NCBI RefSeq assembly: GCF_900166985.1
Contig: NZ_FUZK01000003.1
Coordinates: forward strand, 1-64,000
DNA length: 64,000 bases
DNA from: Acholeplasma oculi
GTDB taxonomy: Bacteria > Bacillota_I > Bacilli_A > Acholeplasmatales > Acholeplasmataceae
Direction: 5' to 3'
A program made the position numbers and the translations under genes. Positions 22,652 to 32,116 of the stretch are shown in pieces. The notes beneath the pieces were generated by a model. It was not told where the DNA came from and made no database searches. It worked only from the letters and a program-made list of their open reading frames with translations. Position 1 is the first letter of the stretch. The number at the start of each line of letters is the position of its first letter.

Positions 22652-25600
22652 TTACATAACCTCTCGTTTAAATGATTCTACAATTGCAAAATCATTGTCT
22701 TTAACAATTGCTAAGGATGTTGTGACATAGTTAATAATATTACTTACACGTTGTGGTGGTACTGCTATAAAGAGTTGAATACTTAATGAGTTATAGAATT
22801 TCATCATCGCATCAATTCTGGATTCATCCATATTATTAAATGCTTCATCAAATAAAACCATACAACCTGAATCAATTCGTTTATTCTTGGTTAATAATTG
22901 TTGGAAACTTGCAGCGATAACAATGTAGAACGGAACCTGTGTTTCACCACCAGATTTTTCTCTAGATACTTTAGAGAAATAGGATTTATTACCATTTTCA
23001 GATGTGACTTCAATATCATAACTCATATAATATCGATAATCTAAAAACTGGAGTGCAAACTTATCATTTTCCGGTTCAAAGGATGCAATCTTATTGAATA
23101 ACTCCATTAAAACAACTTCATGTTTCTTGGTTAAGTTCTCAGTAAATAATGTATGATTATAAACTGCTTCACTACTCATGATAATATCATAATAGGTTTT
23201 AAACTCTGGGTTTTCTGCAGGTCTTGTTATCAACTGATAACTATCTGTACCAAACTTTTTACCTGTAAGTGCTAAATTCAGTTCCTCAATTTGAATTTGA
23301 GCAGCCTCAATGGATGCTCTTAATTTACCAACAAACTCTTCTCTAAATCCAATTTCAGAAGAACGTCTTAAATCAATTGCTTCTTGTTCATATTTAAGTA
23401 AATTGTTATCTCTAATGAGTACAGCTTCTTTTTCAAATTCAATTAACTCGCTTAAGTCAGGAGCTGCTCCAAAATGATATTGCATGATATATTGTCTCAT
23501 GAGATTAATCACTTCATTTTCTGCTCTTGCATTTTGAGATTGAATCGTTACACTCGATTGTGCAAGATCTCTTGAAATCAAGTCATAGTTATCACTATAT
23601 TTTTCTTTAAGTGCTTTAAACTGAATACTTGCAACAGGTAAAAGTGTTGGATATTTTTTACTCCAATCCTTTTGTTCTTCAATATATTCTGATAGAACAT
23701 TTCTTGCTTCATCAATCGTTTCTAATATTCTAGTTTTTTCACTTCTGCAATCAGCCATCTGATCAGATAAACGCTCATAATCGAGTCTTAATTGACGTTT
23801 TTTATTCTTTTCATCTTGTAACTGTGCATCAAGTTCAGTGATTTTAGGATTTTTAGCTAAATTATGAACCTTATTTTCTAAGTCAATAAACTCTTTTCTG
23901 GTTTGCTTAATTGTTTCAAAATATCTAATTTGATTGCTTGATTGGATATGTTGTAATTTAGATTGTTGCAGTATTCTAAATGATTTTTGATTCTTTTCAA
24001 GTAAATCTGTAATTCTTTGAAGATCTTTAGTTAGATCTTTAACTAAGTTCATATCCATTTCAACTTGAATTTGAGTTGCTTGTTGTCCAATATAAGGGGT
24101 GTCATATGTTCTAGGATTAATTTGTCTTGCTGTATGATTTGAGTAAGTCATACACGATTTAGTGATTGCTCTAGAATAATTTTTAAGTTCATTTAAGTTT
24201 TCAACAGTAACGACATGACCCATGATCATATTGGCATAGTTTTTAGCATAAGGATGATCGGTTGTAATCTTAGATGCTAAGCTGTTTGGCAAATGTGAAT
24301 TATATTCACCAATCTTACTTGTATTGACAAGACCTACACCATAAATAGATAACTCCGTTTTGACACGATCATAGACTTCAAGTGCATCGTTAAAATAAAG
24401 AGGGTCCACAATTAAGTCAAAACGTTGGTTATTTAGGTAACCTTCAAGTGCATTTCTCCAGGATTCGTCTTTTACCTCAATTAAATCTGAAAAAGGTCTG
24501 ACTCGGACTTCTTTTTTATAATAATTGGATAAATCGGAATTGATTGCTTCGATTAATTGTTGAACATTTCTAGGATAAGTTTTAACATTTTTCTTTAAAG
24601 CATTCAGTCTAGCTTCTGCAATTCTTAAATTGTTTAATATTTCAGAACGATCCTTTTCAAGATTGGATCTTTCAATCGATAATGCTTGTTGATAACCACT
24701 TAAAGCAGAGGTTGCACCTTCTAAATAACTTGATAATTCTAATACATTTGAATTTTCTTCATGAGAACCATAATATTTAATAAAACCTGAAATATTTGTA
24801 TTTGGGTTCAGTTGCACAAAATCTTTAAATAAATCGAGTTCTCGATTTAAACTTTCTTGAAGGTCCAATACGATTTGTTTTTGTTCTTCGTATTGATCTC
24901 CTTTCTTCTTAAGTTGTTCCTGTAAATTACTTAAAGTTCTTGTAACATCATCACCCATTTTAGAAGATTCTAACTCTAAAATAGCTTCATCATTTGTTTC
25001 TATCTGATGATCAAGCTCTTCTTTTTTTCTTTTAAGTACTTCATATTTCGCATTGACTTTATCTAAAAGATCTTCTGAATTATTCAAGAAGTTTTCTCTT
25101 TTTTCGATAAATGCCATTTGGTCAATTAATTTATTGATTGTGATTTGCTCTAAATTTTGATTAAGTGATTCACCTAACGTAGTGATTTTATCTAATCGTT
25201 CTAGTTTTTCTCTATCCAGTCTAATTTGACCTTCAACACGTTTGAGCTGTGTAACGTTATTCTTTAAACTTTGAATATCAATTGGCTCATCATCAAGTAA
25301 AAACTCAAAAACGAACGTTTGTAAATCAATCGGTCTAAATGCTAATGCCTTTGGTAGGATCTTAGAGTATTTCTTTGCATCAATACCAAAATATTTAGCA
25401 AGTGCATCACGGTATTCTTTTTGTGAATTAAATGGATTAAACTCAATTTGTAACGATTTTAAGTAAGCCTTCATAGATCTGTAATCTCTTGGTAAATTTT
25501 TCTCCATAAAGATTCCATCATGAATATTTACATTATTGAGTATATAAAATCGTTCTTTTAAAGTTCCTAATTTAGGAAGTTCTAACAAACTTCCAATAAT

Positions 25601-25918
25601 TCCGAACTCATCGCTTTGTTCATCATAAAACTCAAGTGCCACATGTGTGACAACATCATTTGGTCGAATAAATTCTTTATTTTCTGCACCAATTCTTCCT
25701 CGGATGTAACCTTCTAATGTACGTTTAGCTTCATCGGTTGCAGCAATATTAAATTTAGCTCCACTCTTACCGCCTACTAATAGATATTGTAAAGCATCTA
25801 GTAGTGTGGACTTACCACTACCATTTTCACCAGATATTAAGGTATTACCATCTATTTTTATCGTTTGATCTGAGAATAAATGCCAGTTAACAAGTTTAAT
25901 CTTCGTCAGTTTCTTCAA
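22652..25918 (-). CDS. mksB: SMC-like ATPase of an Mks/Wadjet complex (MksB/JetC)
   Basis: A 1088-aa SMC-like protein. Walker A is GENGSGKSTLLDALQYLL (about 33-50), then the JetC-type segment AKRTLEGYIRGR. Long coiled-coil arms (about 230-500 and 630-870) surround a hinge near 490-620. The C-terminal head has the signature SREKSGGETQ and Walker B MVLFDEAFNNMD. Family members load DNA loops with MksE and MksF. It overlaps mksE by 23 bases. The next gene is ptsI, so the nuclease subunit MksG/JetD expected in Wadjet defence operons is missing from this locus. Confidence 0.85.
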   Translation of the reverse strand: MKKLTKIKLVNWHLFSDQTIKIDGNTLISGENGSGKSTLLDALQYLLVGGKSGAKFNIAATDEAKRTLEGYIRGRIGAENKEFIRPNDVVTHVALEFYDEQSDEFGIIGSLLELPKLGTLKERFYILNNVNIHDGIFMEKNLPRDYRSMKAYLKSLQIEFNPFNSQKEYRDALAKYFGIDAKKYSKILPKALAFRPIDLQTFVFEFLLDDEPIDIQSLKNNVTQLKRVEGQIRLDREKLERLDKITTLGESLNQNLEQITINKLIDQMAFIEKRENFLNNSEDLLDKVNAKYEVLKRKKEELDHQIETNDEAILELESSKMGDDVTRTLSNLQEQLKKKGDQYEEQKQIVLDLQESLNRELDLFKDFVQLNPNTNISGFIKYYGSHEENSNVLELSSYLEGATSALSGYQQALSIERSNLEKDRSEILNNLRIAEARLNALKKNVKTYPRNVQQLIEAINSDLSNYYKKEVRVRPFSDLIEVKDESWRNALEGYLNNQRFDLIVDPLYFNDALEVYDRVKTELSIYGVGLVNTSKIGEYNSHLPNSLASKITTDHPYAKNYANMIMGHVVTVENLNELKNYSRAITKSCMTYSNHTARQINPRTYDTPYIGQQATQIQVEMDMNLVKDLTKDLQRITDLLEKNQKSFRILQQSKLQHIQSSNQIRYFETIKQTRKEFIDLENKVHNLAKNPKITELDAQLQDEKNKKRQLRLDYERLSDQMADCRSEKTRILETIDEARNVLSEYIEEQKDWSKKYPTLLPVASIQFKALKEKYSDNYDLISRDLAQSSVTIQSQNARAENEVINLMRQYIMQYHFGAAPDLSELIEFEKEAVLIRDNNLLKYEQEAIDLRRSSEIGFREEFVGKLRASIEAAQIQIEELNLALTGKKFGTDSYQLITRPAENPEFKTYYDIIMSSEAVYNHTLFTENLTKKHEVVLMELFNKIASFEPENDKFALQFLDYRYYMSYDIEVTSENGNKSYFSKVSREKSGGETQVPFYIVIAASFQQLLTKNKRIDSGCMVLFDEAFNNMDESRIDAMMKFYNSLSIQLFIAVPPQRVSNIINYVTTSLAIVKDNDFAIVESFKREVM

Positions 25919-26534
25919 GATCGCTACCTCCTTGTAAGTACTGATCTAAGTGATCTAATACCTCTTTAATGGAATCTACTTTAACCACAAATAATATCGT
26001 TGGATATATTTTAATTCTTGCATCATCATTTAGTTTTCTATCCATGAAATCAATAATGTTATAGTTTCTAAGTAATTGTAGTGCAGGTTTTAGTTTTTCT
26101 TTAGTCATTCTTTTATTATCTAAATATCCGATTTTAGCAAGTTCTTCGTGAATATCTGATAAATAAACTTCAACATTTTCATCCAGTGTAACTAAAGACA
26201 TTTTTGCTTGATAAATCATTCTAATGATTAAAAGGACAATGCTTTCATCTTTCTTTAATCTAAAATGATTAAAGTTTGAAATATTTTTAATATATACAAC
26301 TTCTTCGTGCCTTTCAATTGTTAATTCAAAATCTGAAAGTGCCAAATATGCATCAAAAATATCTTTATATGCAAGTATAAAACGGTAATCATTTGCATCC
26401 GCTATTTTTTTTCTTGTTATATAGTTTACTTGAAATAGTTTATTAACAATTCTTGAAAAAACAAGTTTTTCAGCTTCTTTTAATTGAATAAACTCATCAT
26501 TTAATTTTTTAAGTGCTTGGTTTTTATTCATCAT
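25896..26534 (-). CDS. mksE: MksE/JetB-like subunit (DUF4194-type)
   Basis: A 212-aa protein placed between the MksF-like and MksB-like genes, as in Mks/Wadjet operons. It is winged-helix-like: AEKLVFSRIVNKLFQVNYIT near the start, then RLKKDESIVLLIIRMIYQ and LKPALQLLRNYNIIDF, typical of the DUF4194/MksE family, with an acidic tail (SDLEETDED). It acts with MksF as the regulatory bridge on the SMC heads. It overlaps the upstream gene by 4 bases and the downstream gene by 23. Identification leans on operon order plus these patterns. Confidence 0.75.
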   Translation of the reverse strand: MMNKNQALKKLNDEFIQLKEAEKLVFSRIVNKLFQVNYITRKKIADANDYRFILAYKDIFDAYLALSDFELTIERHEEVVYIKNISNFNHFRLKKDESIVLLIIRMIYQAKMSLVTLDENVEVYLSDIHEELAKIGYLDNKRMTKEKLKPALQLLRNYNIIDFMDRKLNDDARIKIYPTILFVVKVDSIKEVLDHLDQYLQGGSDLEETDED

Positions 26535-27904
26535 TTCTTATAACCCTTCTTAAATATTTCAAATTCAGTAAACTTGATATCTTGAATTCTTGCATCGTAA
26601 TTGAGTAATCTAACATCATAGATCATACCCACAGACTTACTAAATAAGAATATCAATATGAGTTTTACAAAATCTTCATTAGTTTCTAATTCAATATCGC
26701 TTGCTTTAATAGATTGTAAGTCCCCTAAAATGTAGGAAACATACTTATTAATTTCTTGTTTAGAAAAAATGTTTGCTTTTAAGAGTGAAGCCATTTTACG
26801 TTCTTTAACTTCATCTGATATTTCTTGTTGATAATTTACTTCTTCAACAATTGGGTCTATTCTTGGTCTTCTAATGGTTTGAAGTGAATTATCATCCAAG
26901 TTTCTCATACGAGTTAAGTTAAATATTTCTGAATAATTAAAGGTTTTTTCTTTTAAAATGATTTTAAATAAACGATTGAGTAAACCTTCTAAATCCTCTG
27001 AGGTATTTGTTAAGAACATTATTTTAGATGCTGCTGCATTTATATAGAGTTCATTTTTAGTATCGATTGCTTCAATTAAATATTCAATGGAATCAATGGA
27101 ATCCTTAATAAATCTAACTTTATCTTCAACATAGCTAAATGCTTCATTAAACTCTAATTTCCTTCTTGCAACCAATGCTTGGTTTGCGAGTGTATCTAAG
27201 TAAGTATCATGCATATAGATTTTAGAAATACTTTCTAATATACTTCGTTTATAACGTGGAAGTGAGTCTGTTGTTTTTAATTGATAGTAGGCACTATCAA
27301 AGAAGTTTGTTTTATAATCTACTAATAGTCTTTCTAAAACATGTTGCAAGTTATCTTTACTTTCTCTTTTAACAAGATCAAAATAATAACGGTATATGTT
27401 AGCCTTTAATGTCTTAAGTTTTCTTAAAACATCTTCAATTTTTTTATAGGATTGTTCAATAATGGTTAATCCATCTTGGATTTCGAAAGATGATAAAAGA
27501 GAGTAGACTGTATAAATCTCTCCTGTATATTCTGTTTGTTCTCCTACTTGGATACGTTTTAATAAATCAATAATCTTTATCGAATAATCAAAGAGATTTA
27601 AAGAGGTTTTATAATCCCCTAATTCTTCTTCACCCAACCAACCACTTTGCTTTAATACATTAATGACAGAAACAGCTTTTTGACGTGATGTTGAATTTTC
27701 TTCATCATCGATTTCAAAAGTCTCTTTTAAATCATCAAAATAGTCCACAAGTTTCCCAATTACAAAACTTCTTTCCCCTTGGAATGAATCCTCTATGGAG
27801 TTTGTAGCATCATAAATGATGAACAAACAATCCACATAGATATTTTTGTTTGGAGAAGATAAAACATTAAATAGGTTGTCAGGTATTTGGTCAAAAAGAT
27901 GCAA
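26531..27904 (-). CDS. mksF: MksF/JetA-like kleisin subunit
   Basis: A 457-aa, mostly helical protein: the N-terminal MHLFDQIPDNLFNVLSSPNK and VISVINVLKQ-like region, GWLGEEELGDY and the C-terminal DIKFTEFEIFKKGYKK fit the JetA family of Wadjet-type operons (the kleisin-like MksF). It is the first gene of the operon, followed by mksE with a 4-base overlap. The upstream gene on the other strand is the CPA2 antiporter, and the spacer between them (27905-28062) must hold both promoters. The family is called from overall pattern and order, not from a catalytic motif. Confidence 0.75.
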   Translation of the reverse strand: MHLFDQIPDNLFNVLSSPNKNIYVDCLFIIYDATNSIEDSFQGERSFVIGKLVDYFDDLKETFEIDDEENSTSRQKAVSVINVLKQSGWLGEEELGDYKTSLNLFDYSIKIIDLLKRIQVGEQTEYTGEIYTVYSLLSSFEIQDGLTIIEQSYKKIEDVLRKLKTLKANIYRYYFDLVKRESKDNLQHVLERLLVDYKTNFFDSAYYQLKTTDSLPRYKRSILESISKIYMHDTYLDTLANQALVARRKLEFNEAFSYVEDKVRFIKDSIDSIEYLIEAIDTKNELYINAAASKIMFLTNTSEDLEGLLNRLFKIILKEKTFNYSEIFNLTRMRNLDDNSLQTIRRPRIDPIVEEVNYQQEISDEVKERKMASLLKANIFSKQEINKYVSYILGDLQSIKASDIELETNEDFVKLILIFLFSKSVGMIYDVRLLNYDARIQDIKFTEFEIFKKGYKK

Positions 27905-28062
27905 TCTTATATCCTCCTATGTCTTCTCTTATTTATTGTATCATTTTTTATTAAATTTATGTATATAAACCCATTTATTTTTTGTTAGCCGATTACCCAT
28001 TGACAATATATTTTAATATTGTAGAATTGAATTTGACGATTAAATATAGAAAGGTGATATAC

Positions 28063-29397
28063 ATGGATTTAGGATTGTTGTTATTTAAAATAGCGGTTGT
28101 CTTGTTTGTCGGTTTTATAGGTAGTTTACTGGCTAGAAAATTAAAACTACCAAATGTTTCAGGTTATCTTGTATTGGGTCTTTTACTTGGGCCATCGCTT
28201 GCTTTAATATTCCCAAATTATGGTGGCTTCATTACTGAAAATGACCAACATGTATTTAATTTTATTAGTGAGATAGCTTTAGCATTTATTGCATTTTCTA
28301 TAGGTAGTGAATTTGCAGTTAAATCGATAAAGAAAATGGGAAAAGAGATTACTATACTAACTGTATTCGAAGTGATTGGTGCAGTGTCAGTTGTATTCTT
28401 ACTCATGTTATTTATTCCTAAACCAGACAGTATATCTCCTGGATATAATCCATTTAGTAACGAGTCTATTGCATTTGCACTTATTTTAGCGTCGATGTCT
28501 GCTGCAACTGCTCCAGCTGCAACGTTAATGGTTATTAGACAATATAGAGCATATGGACCCGTATCTAAAGCAATTGTTCCAGTTACTGCACTTGATGATA
28601 TTTTCGGTATTATCGTGTTTGGATTCTTCTTATCCTTTGCTCAATTATTACTACCACAAGGAGATCCATTACCAGTTTGGTTAATGATTTCAAAACCATT
28701 TATTGAAGTATTTGGTTCACTCTTTTTTGGTATAATTATTGGTTTAGGATTATCCTTACTTGCAAATAAATTTGACCGTATTAGAGATGATATTCAAGTT
28801 TTATCCATTACTGCGGTATTCCTAACAGTTGGTGGTATTGCATTACTCAATCACTATACTGAAGCATACGGCATCACTTTAAGTGCATTATTATCTAATA
28901 TTATGATTGGTGCAACGGTTGCTAATTTAGTTAAAAAACCAAATAAAACATTTAGTTCCATCAATGATTTAGCAACTCCGTTTTATATTATTTTCTTCAC
29001 ATTAGCAGGTGCATCTCTTGATTTAGGTATCCTAAGACAAGACACAGTTATCTTATTAATCGCTGGAGTATACATTATTGCACGTGGAAGTGGTAAAATA
29101 TTAGGTATAACAACCGGTGGACTCTTCAGTCATTCACATCCAAATGTCAAAAAGTATTTGGGTATCGCACTTCTACCACAAGGTGGTGTCTCAATCGGAT
29201 TATTAACCATTGTGGCTGTACAAATGTCAAGACTGTATCCAGTCATCTCAGCAGTTATCATGTTATCCGTCTTAGTTTATGAAACGATGGGACCTATCTT
29301 TGCGAAATATGCTTTAACAAAATCTGATGAATTATATGGACTTGATCAATTTGATCAACAAATGTTTGAAGAAGACACAGAGAAAGAGGTAAAGTAA
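28063..29397 (+). CDS. CPA2-family Na+/K+:H+ antiporter
   Basis: A 444-aa membrane protein with about 12-13 helices, of the CPA2 (Kef/NapA-like) family. The first helix-loop reads LARKLKLPNVSGYLVLGLLLGP, the core has SMSAATAPAATLMVIRQY and ALDDIFGIIVFG (the Asp pair of the ion site), and the end has LPQGGVSIGLLTIV. The start at 28063 follows AGAAAGGTGAT; the open frame extends 81 bases upstream without a better start. No RCK/TrkA-N domain is attached. The PII-like protein encoded immediately downstream is its probable regulator. Confidence 0.85.
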   Translation: MDLGLLLFKIAVVLFVGFIGSLLARKLKLPNVSGYLVLGLLLGPSLALIFPNYGGFITENDQHVFNFISEIALAFIAFSIGSEFAVKSIKKMGKEITILTVFEVIGAVSVVFLLMLFIPKPDSISPGYNPFSNESIAFALILASMSAATAPAATLMVIRQYRAYGPVSKAIVPVTALDDIFGIIVFGFFLSFAQLLLPQGDPLPVWLMISKPFIEVFGSLFFGIIIGLGLSLLANKFDRIRDDIQVLSITAVFLTVGGIALLNHYTEAYGITLSALLSNIMIGATVANLVKKPNKTFSSINDLATPFYIIFFTLAGASLDLGILRQDTVILLIAGVYIIARGSGKILGITTGGLFSHSHPNVKKYLGIALLPQGGVSIGLLTIVAVQMSRLYPVISAVIMLSVLVYETMGPIFAKYALTKSDELYGLDQFDQQMFEEDTEKEVK

Positions 29398-29751
29398 ATG
29401 GAAGCACTATTTATTGTATTAAATGATTTATCCTATATGGATGAGATTTTAAATAAATTCGTAGAACTTAAGATCAAAGGTGCAACGATTATTGAATCTC
29501 AAGGTATGGCATCAGCAATTATGAATCAAGATGCTGTATTTAGTTCTGTATTATCCGGTCCATTTTCAAGAAGTTTAGATGCAGACCAAAAATATTCAAA
29601 GACAATTTTTACAGTATTACCCGATAATTTCGATAAAGAAAATATCATTGGAGAAATTAAAAAAATCGTTGAAGATTCCAAACGACATGTCATTGGGTTT
29701 ATGTTTACACTGCCAGTTTCTGGAATTTATCCTTTAAAACCTAAACAATAA
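29398..29751 (+). CDS. PII-like protein coupled to the antiporter gene
   Basis: A 117-aa protein whose start codon directly abuts the antiporter stop. It resembles the ferredoxin-like PII/PII-NG fold: MEALFIVLNDLSYMDEILNK (first strand and helix), KGATIIESQGMA (the second strand leading to the T-loop position), and TIFTVLPDNFDKENIIGEIK. PII-like proteins often sit beside transporters and control them by binding nucleotides or cAMP-type ligands. The ligand is unknown. Regulation of the CPA2 antiporter is inferred from gene coupling. Confidence 0.65.
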   Translation: MEALFIVLNDLSYMDEILNKFVELKIKGATIIESQGMASAIMNQDAVFSSVLSGPFSRSLDADQKYSKTIFTVLPDNFDKENIIGEIKKIVEDSKRHVIGFMFTLPVSGIYPLKPKQ

Positions 29752-29763
29752 TGTACTTAAAAT

Positions 29764-29796
29764 AAAATGCTGATGTCCATTAAACATCAGCATTTT
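29764..29796. terminator. Bidirectional terminator
   Basis: AAAATGCTGATGT (29764-29776) pairs perfectly with ACATCAGCATTTT (29784-29796), between the PII-like gene and the convergent reductase-family gene. Confidence 0.9.
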
Positions 29797-29797
29797 T

Positions 29798-30322
29798 TTA
29801 TAATTGCTTCTTAGGTTTAAGTTTAATTTCTACGATATTACCATATTGCTTTACACTATGTACAACCATTTCATCTAGGACTGGAGTTTTAAATAATGGA
29901 ATCCCGCTTGCTAATACTTCTGCAACATAATATAACCAATACTCATCCACTGCATGCGATTTAACAAATAGGTCAATAATTTCACTTCCACCAAATAACC
30001 ATATATCTTTATCACTTTCTTGTTTAATACGCTTAATTAATTCTTTAGGATCTTCATTTGTAAAAACAATATTTTCTGTTGCTTCATGGTAATGTCTACT
30101 ATATACATAAGTCTTAAAACCATCAAACTCCCAGGTTTCTTTCAAATCCTTTAACTGATCAAAGGACTTTCTACCCATTATTACAGTTCCTAAATTATCT
30201 AAAAAAGCTTGATAATTATAAACTTCAGGATCACTATAATGCTCTAAAAATGCATAATTACCTTTAGCATCTGCAATGTAACCATCCAGCGACATTGCTA
30301 AATATAAAATAACTTTACCCAT
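29798..30322 (-). CDS. Dihydrofolate reductase/RibD-family protein
   Basis: A 174-aa protein of the RibD C-terminal/DHFR superfamily (YyaP/YwjB-like): VILYLAMSLDGYIADAKG at the N-terminus, VIMGRKSFDQL, and IWLFGGSEIIDLF in the nucleotide-binding part. Relatives are NADPH-dependent reductases of uncertain substrate. The start at 30322 follows AAAGGAGGATG; the frame is open 66 bases upstream into the helicase gene end. It probably shares a transcript with the DEAD-box helicase upstream. Confidence 0.8.
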   Translation of the reverse strand: MGKVILYLAMSLDGYIADAKGNYAFLEHYSDPEVYNYQAFLDNLGTVIMGRKSFDQLKDLKETWEFDGFKTYVYSRHYHEATENIVFTNEDPKELIKRIKQESDKDIWLFGGSEIIDLFVKSHAVDEYWLYYVAEVLASGIPLFKTPVLDEMVVHSVKQYGNIVEIKLKPKKQL

Positions 30323-30384
30323 TGATACATCCTCCTTTAAGTCTATTTTAATAGATAAAGAAAAAAGATAGCATGGATATGCTA

Positions 30385-32004
30385 TCAATTAATTTCTTTA
30401 ATGGATACGTCTTTACCTTGATAAGAAACTTTTTTGTTTGTTTTTAAGCGGTTAATCGTTTCTTTCTTAAGTCCAAATACTGTTTCATTTGCGTGATGCT
30501 TAATATCTCCAATATTTTTAGAGAAGATTCCGTATTCTTTTTCCATGAATTTAAATAAGACTGGAGGTGTTAATCCATCTTTCTTACCTAAGTTCAGTTT
30601 AAAGTCAACGTAAGTTCCGTTAGATGATCTAACTTGTGTTTTACCTCTTCTAAAATCTTTATTATTTGAGCGATCTTCTGAAGATTTTGTTTTTACAATT
30701 TCTATAGCTTCGTAAGTCTTCTTCTCAGGCATCACTTGGTTTAGAAGATAATTGATTAATTGTTCTTTAGTAATTTCTTCAGTAATTAAATCCTCAATTA
30801 ATTCTAAATGATTTGGATATTCTTTTCTTAAAGCAATCTTTAAATCATGTTTAAATGATTTTAATCTTTGCTTATAAATGCCTTCGTCATTTGGTACTTC
30901 TAAATGTTTGATTTCAGCTTTTGTAAATTTAGCTAATATTTCAATCATCTTACGTTTTCTAGGTGTAACCAGTGTAAATGCTTTACCCTTTTTACCTGCT
31001 CTACCTGTTCTACCAATACGGTGAACATATATTTCATCTTGTTGTGGTAAGTCATAGTTAATAACAATTTCAACATCGGATACGTCAAGTCCTCTAGCAG
31101 CAACGTCCGTTGCGATTAATAGACTTAATTGTTTACTTCTAAAACGACTCATCACATAGTTTCTTTGTGATTGTTTTAAATCTCCATGTAACGCATCTGC
31201 AGTAAAGTGATTTTGTTGTAAGGTTTCAGCGATTCTGTCCACATCCGCTTTTGTATTTGCAAATATAATTGCAGTCTTTGGATTTTCAGAATCTAAAATT
31301 CTCATTAATAAATTGGCTTTATCGCTTTCTTTAACTAAATAATATCCTTGAATGATTTTATCTACAGTTAATGTTTCAGCCTCTACTTTAAGTAATTCTG
31401 GATTCTTTTGATAGTTGTTTGCAATCTTTCTAATGAAAGGTGGCATTGTTGCTGAGAATAAAACCGTTTGTCTTGTGCTTGGAATTGTTTGTAAAATACG
31501 TTCTAAATCTTCTTGGAAACCCATCTTTAACATTTCATCAGCTTCATCTAATGTTAAAATAGATACTTGACTCAAATCAATTGTTTTTCTATCAATATGA
31601 TCAATGATTCTACCTGGAGTTGCTACAATGATATGCGGTTTTCTTGCAAGTTCTCTAAATTGTTTGTCATAAGATTCTCCACCAACAATTGTTGTTACAC
31701 GTAAGTTAGGGTAGAATTTAACAAGTTTAATAATTTCTTTATAAACTTGCATCGTTAATTCTCTAGTAGGTGTTAATATCAGTCCTTGGATTGCTTTTAA
31801 ATCTGCATCGATTTTTTCTACCATTGGTATTGCAAATGCAAAAGTTTTTCCTGTTCCTGTTTGTGCTTGTCCGATTAAATCTAATCCGCTAATCATCTTA
31901 GGAATTGCTAATTCTTGAATTGGAGTCGCCTCTTCAAAACCTAATTGTTTTAAGGCTTCTTTGGTTGTTTCTAAAATTGGTAAATCGTTAAATAAAATTG
32001 CCAT
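30385..32004 (-). CDS. cshA: DEAD-box RNA helicase (CshA/DeaD-like)
   Basis: A 539-aa ATP-dependent RNA helicase: Q motif region, AQTGTGKT, PTRELTMQ, DEAD in LDEADEMLKMG, SAT, VATPGR, ARGLD and HRIGRTGRAG are all present. The C-terminal 75 residues (about 460-539; VRSSNGTYVDFKLNLGKKDG and later GKDVSIKEI) fit the DbpA/CsdA RNA-binding domain. Such proteins act in ribosome assembly, cold adaptation and mRNA decay. The symbol is given by similarity of layout. Confidence 0.9.
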   Translation of the reverse strand: MAILFNDLPILETTKEALKQLGFEEATPIQELAIPKMISGLDLIGQAQTGTGKTFAFAIPMVEKIDADLKAIQGLILTPTRELTMQVYKEIIKLVKFYPNLRVTTIVGGESYDKQFRELARKPHIIVATPGRIIDHIDRKTIDLSQVSILTLDEADEMLKMGFQEDLERILQTIPSTRQTVLFSATMPPFIRKIANNYQKNPELLKVEAETLTVDKIIQGYYLVKESDKANLLMRILDSENPKTAIIFANTKADVDRIAETLQQNHFTADALHGDLKQSQRNYVMSRFRSKQLSLLIATDVAARGLDVSDVEIVINYDLPQQDEIYVHRIGRTGRAGKKGKAFTLVTPRKRKMIEILAKFTKAEIKHLEVPNDEGIYKQRLKSFKHDLKIALRKEYPNHLELIEDLITEEITKEQLINYLLNQVMPEKKTYEAIEIVKTKSSEDRSNNKDFRRGKTQVRSSNGTYVDFKLNLGKKDGLTPPVLFKFMEKEYGIFSKNIGDIKHHANETVFGLKKETINRLKTNKKVSYQGKDVSIKEIN

Positions 32005-32116
32005 GTATTATCCCTTATTTCTAAATATATTTGATTCTTTGGTTTTTGAACCTTTTCAAGTATACCATTTTAATGAGAAAAATGTTGTTAATATACAAAA
32101 AAAGATGATAATCACA

